DNA from: Bacteroidales bacterium UBA6377
Lineage (GTDB): Bacteria; Bacteroidota; Bacteroidia; Bacteroidales; UBA932
Assembly: GCA_002438805.1 (NCBI GenBank)
Contig: DJQV01000007.1
Location: forward strand, 1-37,563
DNA: 37,563 nucleotides
Reading direction: 5' to 3'
The notes beneath the pieces are model-generated. The model saw only the letters and a list, made by a program, of their open reading frames with translations, had not been told where the DNA came from and ran no database searches. Numbering within the stretch: position 1 is the stretch's first letter; every line of letters starts with the position of its first letter. Both the position numbers and the translations under genes were made by a program. This document shows, in pieces, positions 1-7,134 of the stretch.

Positions 1-136
1 AAGGGGTGCTGCCCGTATACGGCGCTTGGAGGCATTCGCCCGCTAAAGGTTGGGGTGTTTTTCGGGATATTTGCCCCTACCTTAAAGTGGTGAGGGGGGT
101 GTTGCGGGTCTGTATTGGGTGTGGTGTTGCCCCGGG

Positions 137-1780
137 TCACTGCGGATCCACGTCAGCGTAGCAGTCTTCGGGGAGGGTGGCGAAGATTTCGGCTTTGCGG
201 GAGGCGAGGCTGGAGTCTCGCTTGAGGAAGATGCGTTCGGCCAGCTCGCCACTGCCGTACCGGTGTATGTCCACGATGCGGGTGTATGGTGGGAAACCGA
301 ACTGGCGGCGTTCGGAGAGTAGGGCGTCGAGCGAGGTGCTGAACCTCTGCGGGACTTCGGTCTGGATGAGGACTTCCGGCGAGAACTCTTTAAGTAATGC
401 CATGAGTTGCAATGCTTTCTCATCGCTCCGGAAATCGTCTTTGGACAGCAGGGCATCTGCCTGGAGCACAGCGATCAGGACTGCTCCGCCGGAGCCGTGG
501 CGTTTGAGTTCCGCAAGGGTACTTATACTGACGTCTGCGCCCTGAAGGTCGGTGCTGATGCATCCTGCGAGTTCTTCCTGCTTCTCCCATCCCCGGATCA
601 GAAGCACCGGGCCTCCGGCGGCTTGGGCTGCGGCGATAAGTTTACGGGACAGAGGGCCTTTCATCCCGTTTTTACGGCGTTCGGAGGCTATGTCTATCAC
701 GGTGAGCCTGCCTGTCTCTGGCCTGAACTGAGATGTTTCTTTACTTGCCCCGTCATTTGCAGCCGGGCATTTCCGGGCTGCGTCATACTTGCCGCTGCGC
801 AGATTGAGCAGGGTTTCCAGAGAGGGGCATGCTGTACCCAGCAGCACTCGTGCTGAATGGAGGGCTGCAAGGTAGATGGCGCAGTCCCTGCCGTTGTAGC
901 GCGGCGCGGGTTCGCTCTGTTTGTAGAACGGATCCTGCTCCTCGTCTATTATCACAAGGCTTAGTCTGCGGAACGGGAGGAATATGGAGGATCTTGTGCC
1001 GAGTACGAGGAGCGGCTGACCGCTGCGAAGCCTGGCGGCCGTGCGCTGCCGTGCCGCCGGACTTTTTCCTGAGTGGACGACGGCAAGGCGCGAACCGAAC
1101 TCTTCTGTGAGAGTTTTTTCTAATTTGTCTGCGAATGCGACTTCGGGGGTGAGGAGGAGCACCTGATGGCCGCTGTCCAGCTGCTCGCGGGCTGCTTCCA
1201 TATAGGTTGGCAGCCGATTGTTGTTTATCAGGAGCCGCGGTCTGCGGTCTTCCGGTGCAGCTGCCGGGCAGGCAGTCTCCGGCTCTGTCCGGGATCCGGC
1301 GTCTGGTACGGTGATCTCCGCCGGGGAGAGTTCTGCGATTTTTGCGATAATCTCAGCCTTTTTCTCTTCAAGCCTGCGGCGGACCCGCTCACAGTGCCTC
1401 CCCGTGAGCTGCTCTTCTATGGCGCTCACTCTTGAGCGCAGGCGTGCTATGGCCGCTGAATTGTTCTGTTCGCTTCGGAGTCTCATCCCCGGGAGGGCCA
1501 TGGCGAAGACTTCCCCGAGGGTGCATAGGTAGTAGCCTGCGATAAATGCCCACAGAGCCATCTCCTTGCCGTCGAGCGGCGGCACGGCTTCGTCGCGCCC
1601 GGTAACTTTGAGCATACGTTTCGCTCCGGACGGGGCATCCGCGTCCACCACCCAGACGATACCTGTATATTTCCGTCCGGAAAATACGACTTTGACCGCT
1701 TCACCTGGAAGCAGTGGGATGTCTGAAATATAAGTCGGAATCCACCTCAGTTTGAGAGGCAGCAGAACCTGGACATACAT
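137..1780 (-). CDS. PriA-like primosomal protein with degenerate helicase motifs
   Basis: A 547-residue protein related to the replication-restart helicase PriA. The N-terminus matches the PriA 3'-DNA-binding domain: a VLLPLKLRW start, then a GYYLCTLGEV segment. Later pieces fit the helicase core: LLLTPEVAF, GTRSSIFLPF, IIDEEQDPFYKQ (usually DEEH), LQADALLSKDDFR and ERRQFGFPPYTR. The Walker A stretch expected before LLLTPEVAF is absent; LLINNNRLPTYMEA stands there instead. No GRAGR-like motif VI, no AKG(L/H)DF motif and no cysteine cluster for zinc are visible. The protein is shorter than ordinary PriA (about 730-820 residues). I chose the start at 1780 because MYVQVLLP matches family N-termini and its ATG overlaps the msrA stop (ATGA), indicating translational coupling. 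The frame is open throughout, so this looks like a maintained DNA-binding protein without ATPase activity, not a fresh pseudogene. Related confidence is high; loss of activity is inference. Confidence 0.85.
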   Translation of the reverse strand: MYVQVLLPLKLRWIPTYISDIPLLPGEAVKVVFSGRKYTGIVWVVDADAPSGAKRMLKVTGRDEAVPPLDGKEMALWAFIAGYYLCTLGEVFAMALPGMRLRSEQNNSAAIARLRSRVSAIEEQLTGRHCERVRRRLEEKKAEIIAKIAELSPAEITVPDAGSRTEPETACPAAAPEDRRPRLLINNNRLPTYMEAAREQLDSGHQVLLLTPEVAFADKLEKTLTEEFGSRLAVVHSGKSPAARQRTAARLRSGQPLLVLGTRSSIFLPFRRLSLVIIDEEQDPFYKQSEPAPRYNGRDCAIYLAALHSARVLLGTACPSLETLLNLRSGKYDAARKCPAANDGASKETSQFRPETGRLTVIDIASERRKNGMKGPLSRKLIAAAQAAGGPVLLIRGWEKQEELAGCISTDLQGADVSISTLAELKRHGSGGAVLIAVLQADALLSKDDFRSDEKALQLMALLKEFSPEVLIQTEVPQRFSTSLDALLSERRQFGFPPYTRIVDIHRYGSGELAERIFLKRDSSLASRKAEIFATLPEDCYADVDPQ

Positions 1781-2298
1781 CAGTCTGCGGAAGGCTCGGA
1801 TGCCGTCTTGGCGTATTCCATCAGCGACTCCGGGATGTGGCAATAGCCGTCCGGGTTTTTGTCAAGATAATTCTGATGGTAGTCTTCAGCCCTGTAAAAA
1901 TTCTTGAGAGGCTTCACTTCCACGGCAAGCGGTGCCTTGAGGTCTCCGGAAATCCTGTCGCAGATGTTTTCGATGGCATTAAGGTCTTGAGGGTCAGTGT
2001 AGTATATGCCGGTGCGGTAGCGGGTGCCGCTATCTTCTCCTTGTTTGTTCACGCTTGTCGGGTCAATAGCTCTGAAGTAAATCTGGAGAATCCTTTCAAG
2101 CCCTATGAAGTCAGTGTCATAAGTCACATGCACCGTCTCGGCATATCCGGTGGCATCGGTGCTGACCTCACGATAGGTGGGATGGAAGATGTTGCCGTTG
2201 GCATATCCGGTCTCGGTGGCGACAACTCCATGAATCTGCTTGAAATAGCGTTGTGCGCCCCAGAAGCATCCTGCAGCAAGATAAATGTCTTTTTTCAT
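1780..2298 (-). CDS. msrA: Peptide methionine sulfoxide reductase MsrA
   Basis: A 172-residue MsrA that reduces methionine-S-sulfoxide in proteins using thioredoxin. The diagnostic catalytic motif GCFWG lies at residues 10-14 after MKKDIYLAA. Other conserved stretches follow: VVATETGYANG, HPTYREVSTDATGYAE, YFRAIDPTSVNKQGEDSGTRYRT and FYRAEDYHQNYL. It is a single-domain MsrA with no MsrB fusion. The start at 2298 is chosen because it places GCFWG at the usual distance from the N-terminus; the in-frame upstream extension overlaps the thioesterase gene and looks nothing like MsrA. It sits 10 bases after the thioesterase stop and overlaps the next gene by four bases, so all three form one operon. 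Confidence 0.97.
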   Translation of the reverse strand: MKKDIYLAAGCFWGAQRYFKQIHGVVATETGYANGNIFHPTYREVSTDATGYAETVHVTYDTDFIGLERILQIYFRAIDPTSVNKQGEDSGTRYRTGIYYTDPQDLNAIENICDRISGDLKAPLAVEVKPLKNFYRAEDYHQNYLDKNPDGYCHIPESLMEYAKTASEPSAD

Positions 2299-2308
2299 AG
2301 AGAAAAGT

Positions 2309-2689
2309 TTATTTGGAATCGGCTTTCGCCTGGAATTTCGCGTTGTCGATGATGAAGCGCTCGTGCATGCCCTCTCCGATGAGTCCGCGTTCGTCGTATG
2401 CCGCAACCTTGAATACCAGTCTGCGCCTGTCTATTTCGACGAGTTCAGTGTCTGCCCAGACTTTCATGCCGAGCGGAGTGGCTGAGACGTGGGAGACATT
2501 CACCAATGTGCCGACAGAACCTTGACCTTCTTCGAGATATGGCTGTACTGAAAGCACTGCCGCCTTTTCGATGAGGGCGATCATCATCGCCGTAGCGTAG
2601 ACCCTGACAAGACCGCTGCCGACATTCTGTGCCAGCATCTCCTCCGTAACTGTGGTCTCCTGATGACCTTTGATACCTGTCTTAAGCAT
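2309..2689 (-). CDS. Hotdog-fold thioesterase family protein
   Basis: A 126-residue protein resembling the FlK-like hotdog thioesterase family (compact acyl-CoA thioesterases). Visible landmarks are the beta-rich opening MLKTGIKGHQETTVTEEM, then MIALIEKAAVLSVQPYL (the central hotdog helix region) and VGTLVNVSHVSATPLGMKVWADTELVEIDRRRLVFKVAAYDE. The ATG at 2689 is used because the frame further upstream has only a TTG and no family-like residues. It is the first gene of the operon with msrA and the PriA-like gene, and a matching promoter lies about 100 bases upstream. The natural substrate cannot be read from the sequence. Confidence 0.85.
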   Translation of the reverse strand: MLKTGIKGHQETTVTEEMLAQNVGSGLVRVYATAMMIALIEKAAVLSVQPYLEEGQGSVGTLVNVSHVSATPLGMKVWADTELVEIDRRRLVFKVAAYDERGLIGEGMHERFIIDNAKFQAKADSK

Positions 2690-2792
2690 TTGTTGTGCAA
2701 AGGAGAATTGAACTCCTTGAATTAATTGCCGGCTGTTCGTTACCCTAATCTTCAAGTTCCCATCAACAGCCAGAATGGTTACTTCAAGAATG

Positions 2793-2822
2793 CAAATTTA
2801 ACTAAATTTGGTGATATTCAAA
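2793..2822 (-). promoter_or_regulatory. Bacteroidetes-type promoter for the thioesterase-msrA-priA-like operon
   Basis: Read on the minus strand, TTTG (2819-2822) is followed after 18 bases by TAAATTTG (2793-2800), matching the Bacteroidetes -33/-7 pattern. It would leave a 5' leader of about 100 bases before the ATG at 2689. Confidence 0.5.
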
Positions 2823-2877
2823 ATGGCCGGCCCGGACGCCTTGGGATGCAGACTCCAGATAAAATCATGAGACAGTC

Positions 2878-3297
2878 TCACTCGTCAAAAATCCGGCGTA
2901 GAAAATCACCGGGCGTAATCGCGGGGATTTCTGACAGTTTGAAATCATGGGTGTTTCTTGTGACAATCACATCGCAGCCGCCTTCCATCGCAGACTGCAC
3001 CTGGAGAGCGTCTTCTATGTCAGTCATTTGGTTTTCAAGTATGTTCGACACGTGTTCCGGAAGGGACGGCAGCACTTTTACGATGTCCACCAATTCCCTT
3101 ATTATGGTTTTCTTTGCGGACGAAGACATGCTTTTGAGCACGTACGCCACTGTCGGGACGGAAAGCGCCGACATATATAGTTCTATCGTGCCGTTGTCGC
3201 CTAAGCTTAATATGGTGGCGGCATTTTGGGCGAACATTGGATTATCCCGTAACACAAGTGTGTCGAGCAGGATGTTCGTGTCGAGGAAAACTCTCAT
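2878..3297 (-). CDS. PIN-domain ribonuclease toxin (VapC-like)
   Basis: A 139-residue PIN-domain protein. The acidic active-site landmarks are visible: LDTNILLD at the N-terminus (Asp6), DIEDALQ in the middle and TRNTHDF near the C-terminus. Proteins of this type cleave RNA, often tRNA, and act as toxins when paired with a labile antitoxin. The ATG overlaps the stop of the upstream AbrB-type gene by four bases (ATGA at 3294-3297), the usual antitoxin-first arrangement. Toxin function is inferred from family and pairing; the RNA target is unknown. Confidence 0.9.
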   Translation of the reverse strand: MRVFLDTNILLDTLVLRDNPMFAQNAATILSLGDNGTIELYMSALSVPTVAYVLKSMSSSAKKTIIRELVDIVKVLPSLPEHVSNILENQMTDIEDALQVQSAMEGGCDVIVTRNTHDFKLSEIPAITPGDFLRRIFDE

Positions 3298-3575
3298 CGT
3301 GACAGGATATATGCAAGTCTCTCATCCTGTTCCAGCTCTTCAGGAGAGAATTTCACCGATCCCATCAGATTCATCACCCGCTTTGAAATGGCAGGTCTGG
3401 AAACTTTCGGGAATTCAAGAGAATTGAGGGAACGGTGTTTTTGGACGATTCTGAAACCGTCGCTCGTCTCAATGATGTCGAACTCCGTCTTGCTGTCGTA
3501 CCTTTTAGCCCGGATGATCCTTGCCGGAATAATCAGAGCCTTGCTGTTCCCTATTTGAATCAATGTGTGAGCCAT
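3294..3575 (-). CDS. AbrB/MazE-type (SpoVT-AbrB fold) antitoxin
   Basis: A 93-residue protein whose first 45 residues look like a swapped-hairpin AbrB/MazE DNA-binding domain: TLIQIGNSKALIIPARII, then TEFDIIETSDGFRIV. The C-terminal half, with FSPEELEQDERLAYILSR, is charged and helical and is the likely toxin-binding tail. It is cotranscribed with and overlaps the PIN toxin gene. Upstream are two direct repeats and a promoter, consistent with autoregulation, which is common in this class. Confidence 0.85.
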   Translation of the reverse strand: MAHTLIQIGNSKALIIPARIIRAKRYDSKTEFDIIETSDGFRIVQKHRSLNSLEFPKVSRPAISKRVMNLMGSVKFSPEELEQDERLAYILSR

Positions 3576-3592
3576 AGTCTTTTGTTTTTCTA

Positions 3593-3633
3593 CAAAATTA
3601 CAAACATTATAACAAAACTACAAATATTATAAC
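3593..3633 (-). promoter_or_regulatory. Promoter with tandem operator-like repeats upstream of the AbrB-PIN pair
   Basis: On the minus strand, TTTG (3621-3624) and TAATTTTG (3593-3600) are separated by 20 bases and form a Bacteroidetes promoter. Two near-identical 14-base direct repeats, ACAAA(C/T)ATTATAAC at 3600-3613 and 3620-3633, start exactly 20 bases apart (two helical turns) and overlap the promoter. They are good candidates for antitoxin binding sites. Confidence 0.6.
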
Positions 3634-3737
3634 ATTAGCCTTGGGCTGCAAAAATCATGTGACATACCTGGCCGTGTTGTTGATGCAACACCGTCTCATC
3701 GCTTTGTGCGGCAGATGCTCGCCATTGGTGTCCTTCG

Positions 3738-3883
3738 GCGCCCGGGGAGAGAAGAAAATGTACGGGAAGACAACATTTGGGACGCTCCGGCGCACATTCA
3801 TCTTTGACGAGAACGGCATTCTTGAGGGCGTTATCGAGAAAGTGGACACCAAGAACGCCGCAGGGCAGATACTGGAGGGTTGA
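3738..3883 (+). pseudogene. 3' remnant of a Bcp-type peroxiredoxin gene
   Basis: In the plus frame ending at 3883, the stretch FGARGEKKMYGKTTFGTLRR and the following TFIFDENGILEGVIEKVDTK match the C-terminal third of bacterioferritin-comigratory-protein peroxiredoxins, which typically carry GEKKMYGK, then TFxID, then a closing helix. The N-terminal two thirds, with the peroxidatic cysteine and the thioredoxin-fold start, are missing; upstream sequence in this frame is unrelated. The fragment lies between the toxin-antitoxin pair and rtcB and is presumably non-functional. Confidence 0.6.
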
Positions 3884-4085
3884 GCGTTTGTGCCATGGCT
3901 TGGCAGAGGAGGGGCGTGGAGATGTGTGTGCGAATCGCCGACAGGCAATGTCGTTTTCCGCCTGTATTTCAATACTTTACCTGCCACCGCGGCTGTGTCG
4001 TTACATATCACTATACCTCCGCACGAAGCCCCACATGGAGTCTGCCTCCGCCAGGATTGAGCTCTATTAGCATGTCGAGACCCGC
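3884..4085. other. Intergenic stretch with no recognised gene
   Basis: Between the peroxiredoxin remnant and the rtcB stop there are only short open frames. A minus-strand 20-codon frame (about 4010-4072) begins ATG and reads MLIELNPGGGRLHVGLRAEV, but I do not recognise it and it lacks support. The region may be further gene debris. Confidence 0.3.
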
Positions 4086-5258
4086 CTATCCTTTGATGAC
4101 GGCTACCGGGACAAGTTCCGTGACGATTTTCACGAGGTCGGACTGGTCTGCCATGACCTTGTCGATGTCCTTGTAGGCTCCGGCTGCCTCCTCCAGATCA
4201 CTTTGCCCGCGGATGGCGTGGATGATGCCCTGCGCTTCCAGTCTGGCCACCTCGTCCTTAAGGGACAGGCTGCGTACCGCCTCTGTGCGTGACATCAGGC
4301 GTCCCGCGCCGTGGGAGCAGGACTGGAATGAATCGGGGTTGCCGAGGCCTTCAACGATATAGGACTTCGTGCCCTGAGAGCCCGGGATGATGCCGGTTTC
4401 GCCGAGGCGGGCGCTCGTCGCCCCTTTACGGTGGACAATCACGTTTTCGTCGAAGTGGTTTTCCAGGCAGGCGTAGTTGTGAGCGATGTTGATAATCGGC
4501 TCGAACTGCGCATCGGGATAGACGTCCCCGATGACCTGGCAGATGCGCTGCATCATCAGGCGGCGGTTGCAAAGCGCGAACTCCACGCAGTAGTTCATCT
4601 CATCCCAATAGGAGTGCGCATCGTCGGATTGCATGGGCAGGAAAGCCATGTCGATATCCGGGATCACCGAGGAGAACCAGCGCTTGTTCAGCACTTTCGC
4701 TTTCTCATTATAATACATGCCCACCTGTGCGCCCAGGTTGCGGGAGCCGGAGTGAATCATGATCCACAGACGTCCTTCCGTGTCCTTCTGCAACTCCAGG
4801 AAGTGGTTGCCGCCTCCCAGTGTCCCTACCTGCTTGGTGGCCGATACATACTGGCGCTTTACCACCGTCAGTTTGTCGATGTCAAATCCCTGGGGCATGA
4901 AAGCCTCATCCTGGGCGGTCTTGTGGTGGTCGAAGCCGAGTGGAATCTGCTTCCGGATGCCGCGCAGAATCTGCTTGCGGAGCACTTCGGCCGGGATGTC
5001 CTCCGCGCGAAGGGAGGTTTTGACCGAGCACATTCCACATCCGATATCAACGCCGACCGCGTTGGGGATAACCACGCCTCTGGTGGCCAGCACGCCGCCG
5101 ATCGGCATCCCCTTCCCGCCGTGAACATCCGGCATGAATGCCAGATGATGGAATATGAACGGGAGCGTGGTCAGGTTCATGATCTCTTTCATGGCGTGCG
5201 GATCCACACCTCTGGCCCAGATTTTCACGGGCACATTGTTCAGTTCAATCTCGTACAT
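4086..5258 (-). CDS. rtcB: RtcB family RNA-splicing ligase
   Basis: A 390-residue RtcB, the manganese- and GTP-dependent ligase that joins RNA 2',3'-cyclic phosphate (3'-phosphate) ends to 5'-OH ends. The key motifs are all present: MPDVHGGKGMPIGG, GVDIGCGM (Asp and Cys metal ligands), GGGNHFLEL, HSGSRNLG, NIAHNYA, and SCSHGAGRLMSR, whose His is the guanylylation site. It is shorter than E. coli RtcB (about 408 residues) and fits the compact form. There is no archease or RtcA gene beside it. It is transcribed divergently from a WYL regulator across a 99-base gap containing a perfect inverted repeat, so it is probably regulated by that protein, playing the role RtcR plays in Proteobacteria. 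The start codon at 5258 gives the MYEIELNNVPVKIW opening. Confidence 0.97.
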   Translation of the reverse strand: MYEIELNNVPVKIWARGVDPHAMKEIMNLTTLPFIFHHLAFMPDVHGGKGMPIGGVLATRGVVIPNAVGVDIGCGMCSVKTSLRAEDIPAEVLRKQILRGIRKQIPLGFDHHKTAQDEAFMPQGFDIDKLTVVKRQYVSATKQVGTLGGGNHFLELQKDTEGRLWIMIHSGSRNLGAQVGMYYNEKAKVLNKRWFSSVIPDIDMAFLPMQSDDAHSYWDEMNYCVEFALCNRRLMMQRICQVIGDVYPDAQFEPIINIAHNYACLENHFDENVIVHRKGATSARLGETGIIPGSQGTKSYIVEGLGNPDSFQSCSHGAGRLMSRTEAVRSLSLKDEVARLEAQGIIHAIRGQSDLEEAAGAYKDIDKVMADQSDLVKIVTELVPVAVIKG

Positions 5259-5297
5259 GGTATTGATGTTTTAATTCTGGTGCGAAGAAAAATGGCA

Positions 5298-5320
5298 AGT
5301 GCGCAGGCTTTTTGCGCACT
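5298..5320. promoter_or_regulatory. Perfect palindrome between rtcB and the WYL regulator gene
   Basis: AGTGCGCA (5298-5305) and TGCGCACT (5313-5320) form an 8-base perfect inverted repeat with a 7-base spacer in the 99-base divergent intergenic region. It sits about 40 bases from each start codon. It is a likely operator, most simply for the adjacent WYL protein. Confidence 0.5.
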
Positions 5321-5357
5321 GTCGGAATTTTTACTATTTTTCGGAAAAATTCGACCC

Positions 5358-6374
5358 ATGCCCGTTTCAAAGAATGCCCTTATCCGTTACAAGACCATCG
5401 ACAACTGCCTGCGCAACCATTATCGGAAGTGGACATTGAATGACTTGATTGACGCCTGTTCCGATGCCCTGAGCGAGTTCGAGGGGCGCGATGAAAGCCT
5501 GTCACGGCGCACCGTGCAGGCCGATATCCAGATGATGCGTTCCGACAAGTTGGGCTACAACGCGCCCATTGTGGTCAAGGAAAACAAGTACTACACCTAC
5601 GCCGATCCGGACTACAGTATCACCAATGTGCCCCTGACAGAGCAGGACACAGCGATGATGGCCGATGCCGTGAGCGTCCTTAAGCAGCTGAGCGGGTTCT
5701 CGGCCTTTGCCGGCATGGAGGACATCATCGGCCGGCTGGAGGACCGCGTCTCAGCCGTAAAGCATGAGAAGAAACCGGTCATCTACTTCGAGAAAAACGA
5801 TGCCCTGGTCGGACTGCACCATATTCCGGCTCTGTATGATGCCATTACAAGGCAACGCCCCGTCAGCATCATTTACCATAGTTTCAAGAACCCTGTGCCG
5901 CAGGAATTTACATTTTCTCCCTATGTTCTGAGGGAGTTCCGCAACCGGTGGTTTGTTTTCGGGCGGAGAAGAGCCGGAAAGGATGTATTCAATCTTGCTC
6001 TTGACCGGATTCTGAGCATTTCTCCAGCGCCAGCGGGTGTGAAGTTTATCCCAATGGATAGATACAACCCGGAAACATGGTTTGATGATGCCGTCGGTGT
6101 CACCAAGGACAGGACAATGAAACCGAAGTCAGTACGTATCTGGGCAAACGCCAAAGAGGCGCCGTACATACGCACTAAACCTTTTCACAAGAGCCAGATG
6201 GTGGTGGAGGCGGATCAGGACGGCAATACCGTTTTCCAGATTAATGTGATTCTAAACCAGGAACTGGAACGCGAGATCTTGAGTTTCGGTGAAGGGATCA
6301 AGGTTCTCGCGCCCAAGGAACTGGTAGAATCCATCGGTAAGAGAATCAAGGCTGCCGCGAAGCTTTATGAATGA
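5358..6374 (+). CDS. WYL-domain transcriptional regulator (divergent from rtcB)
   Basis: A 338-residue regulator. Residues 1-90 form a winged helix-turn-helix: the RYKTIDNCLRNHYRKWTLND region, then SLSRRTVQADIQMMRSDKLG, where SRRTVQADIQ is the recognition-helix area. The WYL domain lies around residues 170-240: RPVSIIYHSF, FSPYVLREFRNRWFVFGRR and LDRILSIS. The C-terminal WCX-like extension ends near LVESIGKRIKAAAKLYE. WYL domains bind nucleotides or nucleic-acid ligands and often control RNA/DNA repair or defence genes. The start at 5358 is chosen because MPVSKNALIRYKTID is the family-like N-terminus; the longer open frame upstream runs through rtcB on the opposite strand. The target is probably rtcB, by position. 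Confidence 0.93.
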   Translation: MPVSKNALIRYKTIDNCLRNHYRKWTLNDLIDACSDALSEFEGRDESLSRRTVQADIQMMRSDKLGYNAPIVVKENKYYTYADPDYSITNVPLTEQDTAMMADAVSVLKQLSGFSAFAGMEDIIGRLEDRVSAVKHEKKPVIYFEKNDALVGLHHIPALYDAITRQRPVSIIYHSFKNPVPQEFTFSPYVLREFRNRWFVFGRRRAGKDVFNLALDRILSISPAPAGVKFIPMDRYNPETWFDDAVGVTKDRTMKPKSVRIWANAKEAPYIRTKPFHKSQMVVEADQDGNTVFQINVILNQELEREILSFGEGIKVLAPKELVESIGKRIKAAAKLYE

Positions 6375-7001
6375 ACTGCCGGACTTTGACGCAGTTGCCG
6401 TCCGCCTTGTACGGGATGAGGTAGCCCTTGTCATCGATCTGCCTTAAGGCATCTTCTGCAGAGCCGTCGAGCTTGAACTCGAAGACGTAGGTCCTGTCCT
6501 TGGTCCAGCAGACGGCGTCGGCCCTGCCTGCGGCTGACTTGACCTGCTGCGGTACTGTGCCAGAAGCCCCTGGGTGAATCCGATATTGACTTCCCTGTTG
6601 GGGTAGCCGAGAGTGTAGAGGTGCAGGTCGCGCCCGTAGGTCTGCTCGTAGTTATACAGTTTCTTGTCCAGTTCTTCCAGAAGTTCCGCCTCGCTGCAGT
6701 GCTTCGCCGTGGACATGTCGAAATGGAACACGGGGTGCTTGGTCCATTCTTTCTTGCGCTTCCCTACTTCCAACCCCTCGAATAGCTCCTTGTCCCCGGA
6801 GAAATAACTGTGTATGGTGGAGGAGAGCAGAGATTTTCCGAAGCGCCGCGGCCGGTTTAAGAACATGTAACTATAAGTCTCGACTAATTCGTGGATAATT
6901 CCAGTCTTGTCTATGTAAAGGTATCCTTCCTCGACAATGTCCCTGAATGTCTGCACCCCTATCGGGTACTTTATCCTTTTCTCCTCCATATCCATAGTCA
7001 A
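6346..7001 (-). pseudogene. Broken AAA-ATPase-like/PD-(D/E)XK nuclease gene with internal deletion
   Basis: The N-terminal part (about 160 residues from 7001) matches the common Bacteroidetes 'predicted AAA-ATPase' family: KYPIGVQTFRDIVEEGYLYIDKT, then LNRPRRFGKSLLSSTI (the Walker A-like region) and FEGLEVGKR. It continues to PNREVNIGFTQGLLAQY, after which the frame becomes unrelated Ser/Pro-rich residues. In another minus frame immediately following, GRADAVCWTKDRTYVFEFKL and then GSAEDALRQIDDKGYL is the C-terminal PD-(D/E)XK nuclease of the same family (the EFKLDGSAEDAL signature). The roughly 200 or more residues normally between the two are missing and the join is out of frame. Full-length members have about 500-550 residues. 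The 3' end overlaps the end of the WYL gene on the other strand. Non-function is inferred. Confidence 0.85.
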
Positions 7002-7078
7002 ATGATGTCCGACTTCAAATATAGCGAAATAATTGGAAAGTGGTCCATCCTTCCCGGCGGCTGGCCCTTTTGGGAAGT

Positions 7079-7114
7079 TGCCGCTTTTTGGCAGAATAAA
7101 CCATTATCTTTGCA
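7079..7114 (+). promoter_or_regulatory. Promoter module with TGCC-N7-GGCA repeat before the WYL-exonuclease operon
   Basis: TGCCGCTTTTTGGCA (7079-7093), 11 bases, then TATCTTTGCA (7105-7114). TATCTTTG is a good Bacteroidetes -7 element, 22 bases before the ATG at 7135. The upstream part is an inverted repeat (TGCC/GGCA) that lies where the -33 element is expected. The same module with identical spacing precedes clpP at 33927-33962. Confidence 0.6.
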
Positions 7115-7134
7115 GTACAGATAAACAAAAGTAT

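Noticed and set aside
1..136. Weak hairpin CCCCTACC/GGTGAGGGG near 74-97 as a terminator for the PriA-like gene
   Set aside because: The stem is imperfect and no U-tract follows on the minus strand.
2695..2720. A tRNA T-arm-like sequence (AGGAG-TTCAATT-CTCCT on the minus strand) upstream of the thioesterase gene
   Set aside because: The T-arm is canonical, but no matching acceptor, D-arm or anticodon arm could be assembled around it; probably chance or a very short relic.
4431..5357. Long plus-strand extension of the first WYL frame across rtcB
   Set aside because: It is antisense to the well-supported rtcB and the WYL protein's family-like start is at 5358.
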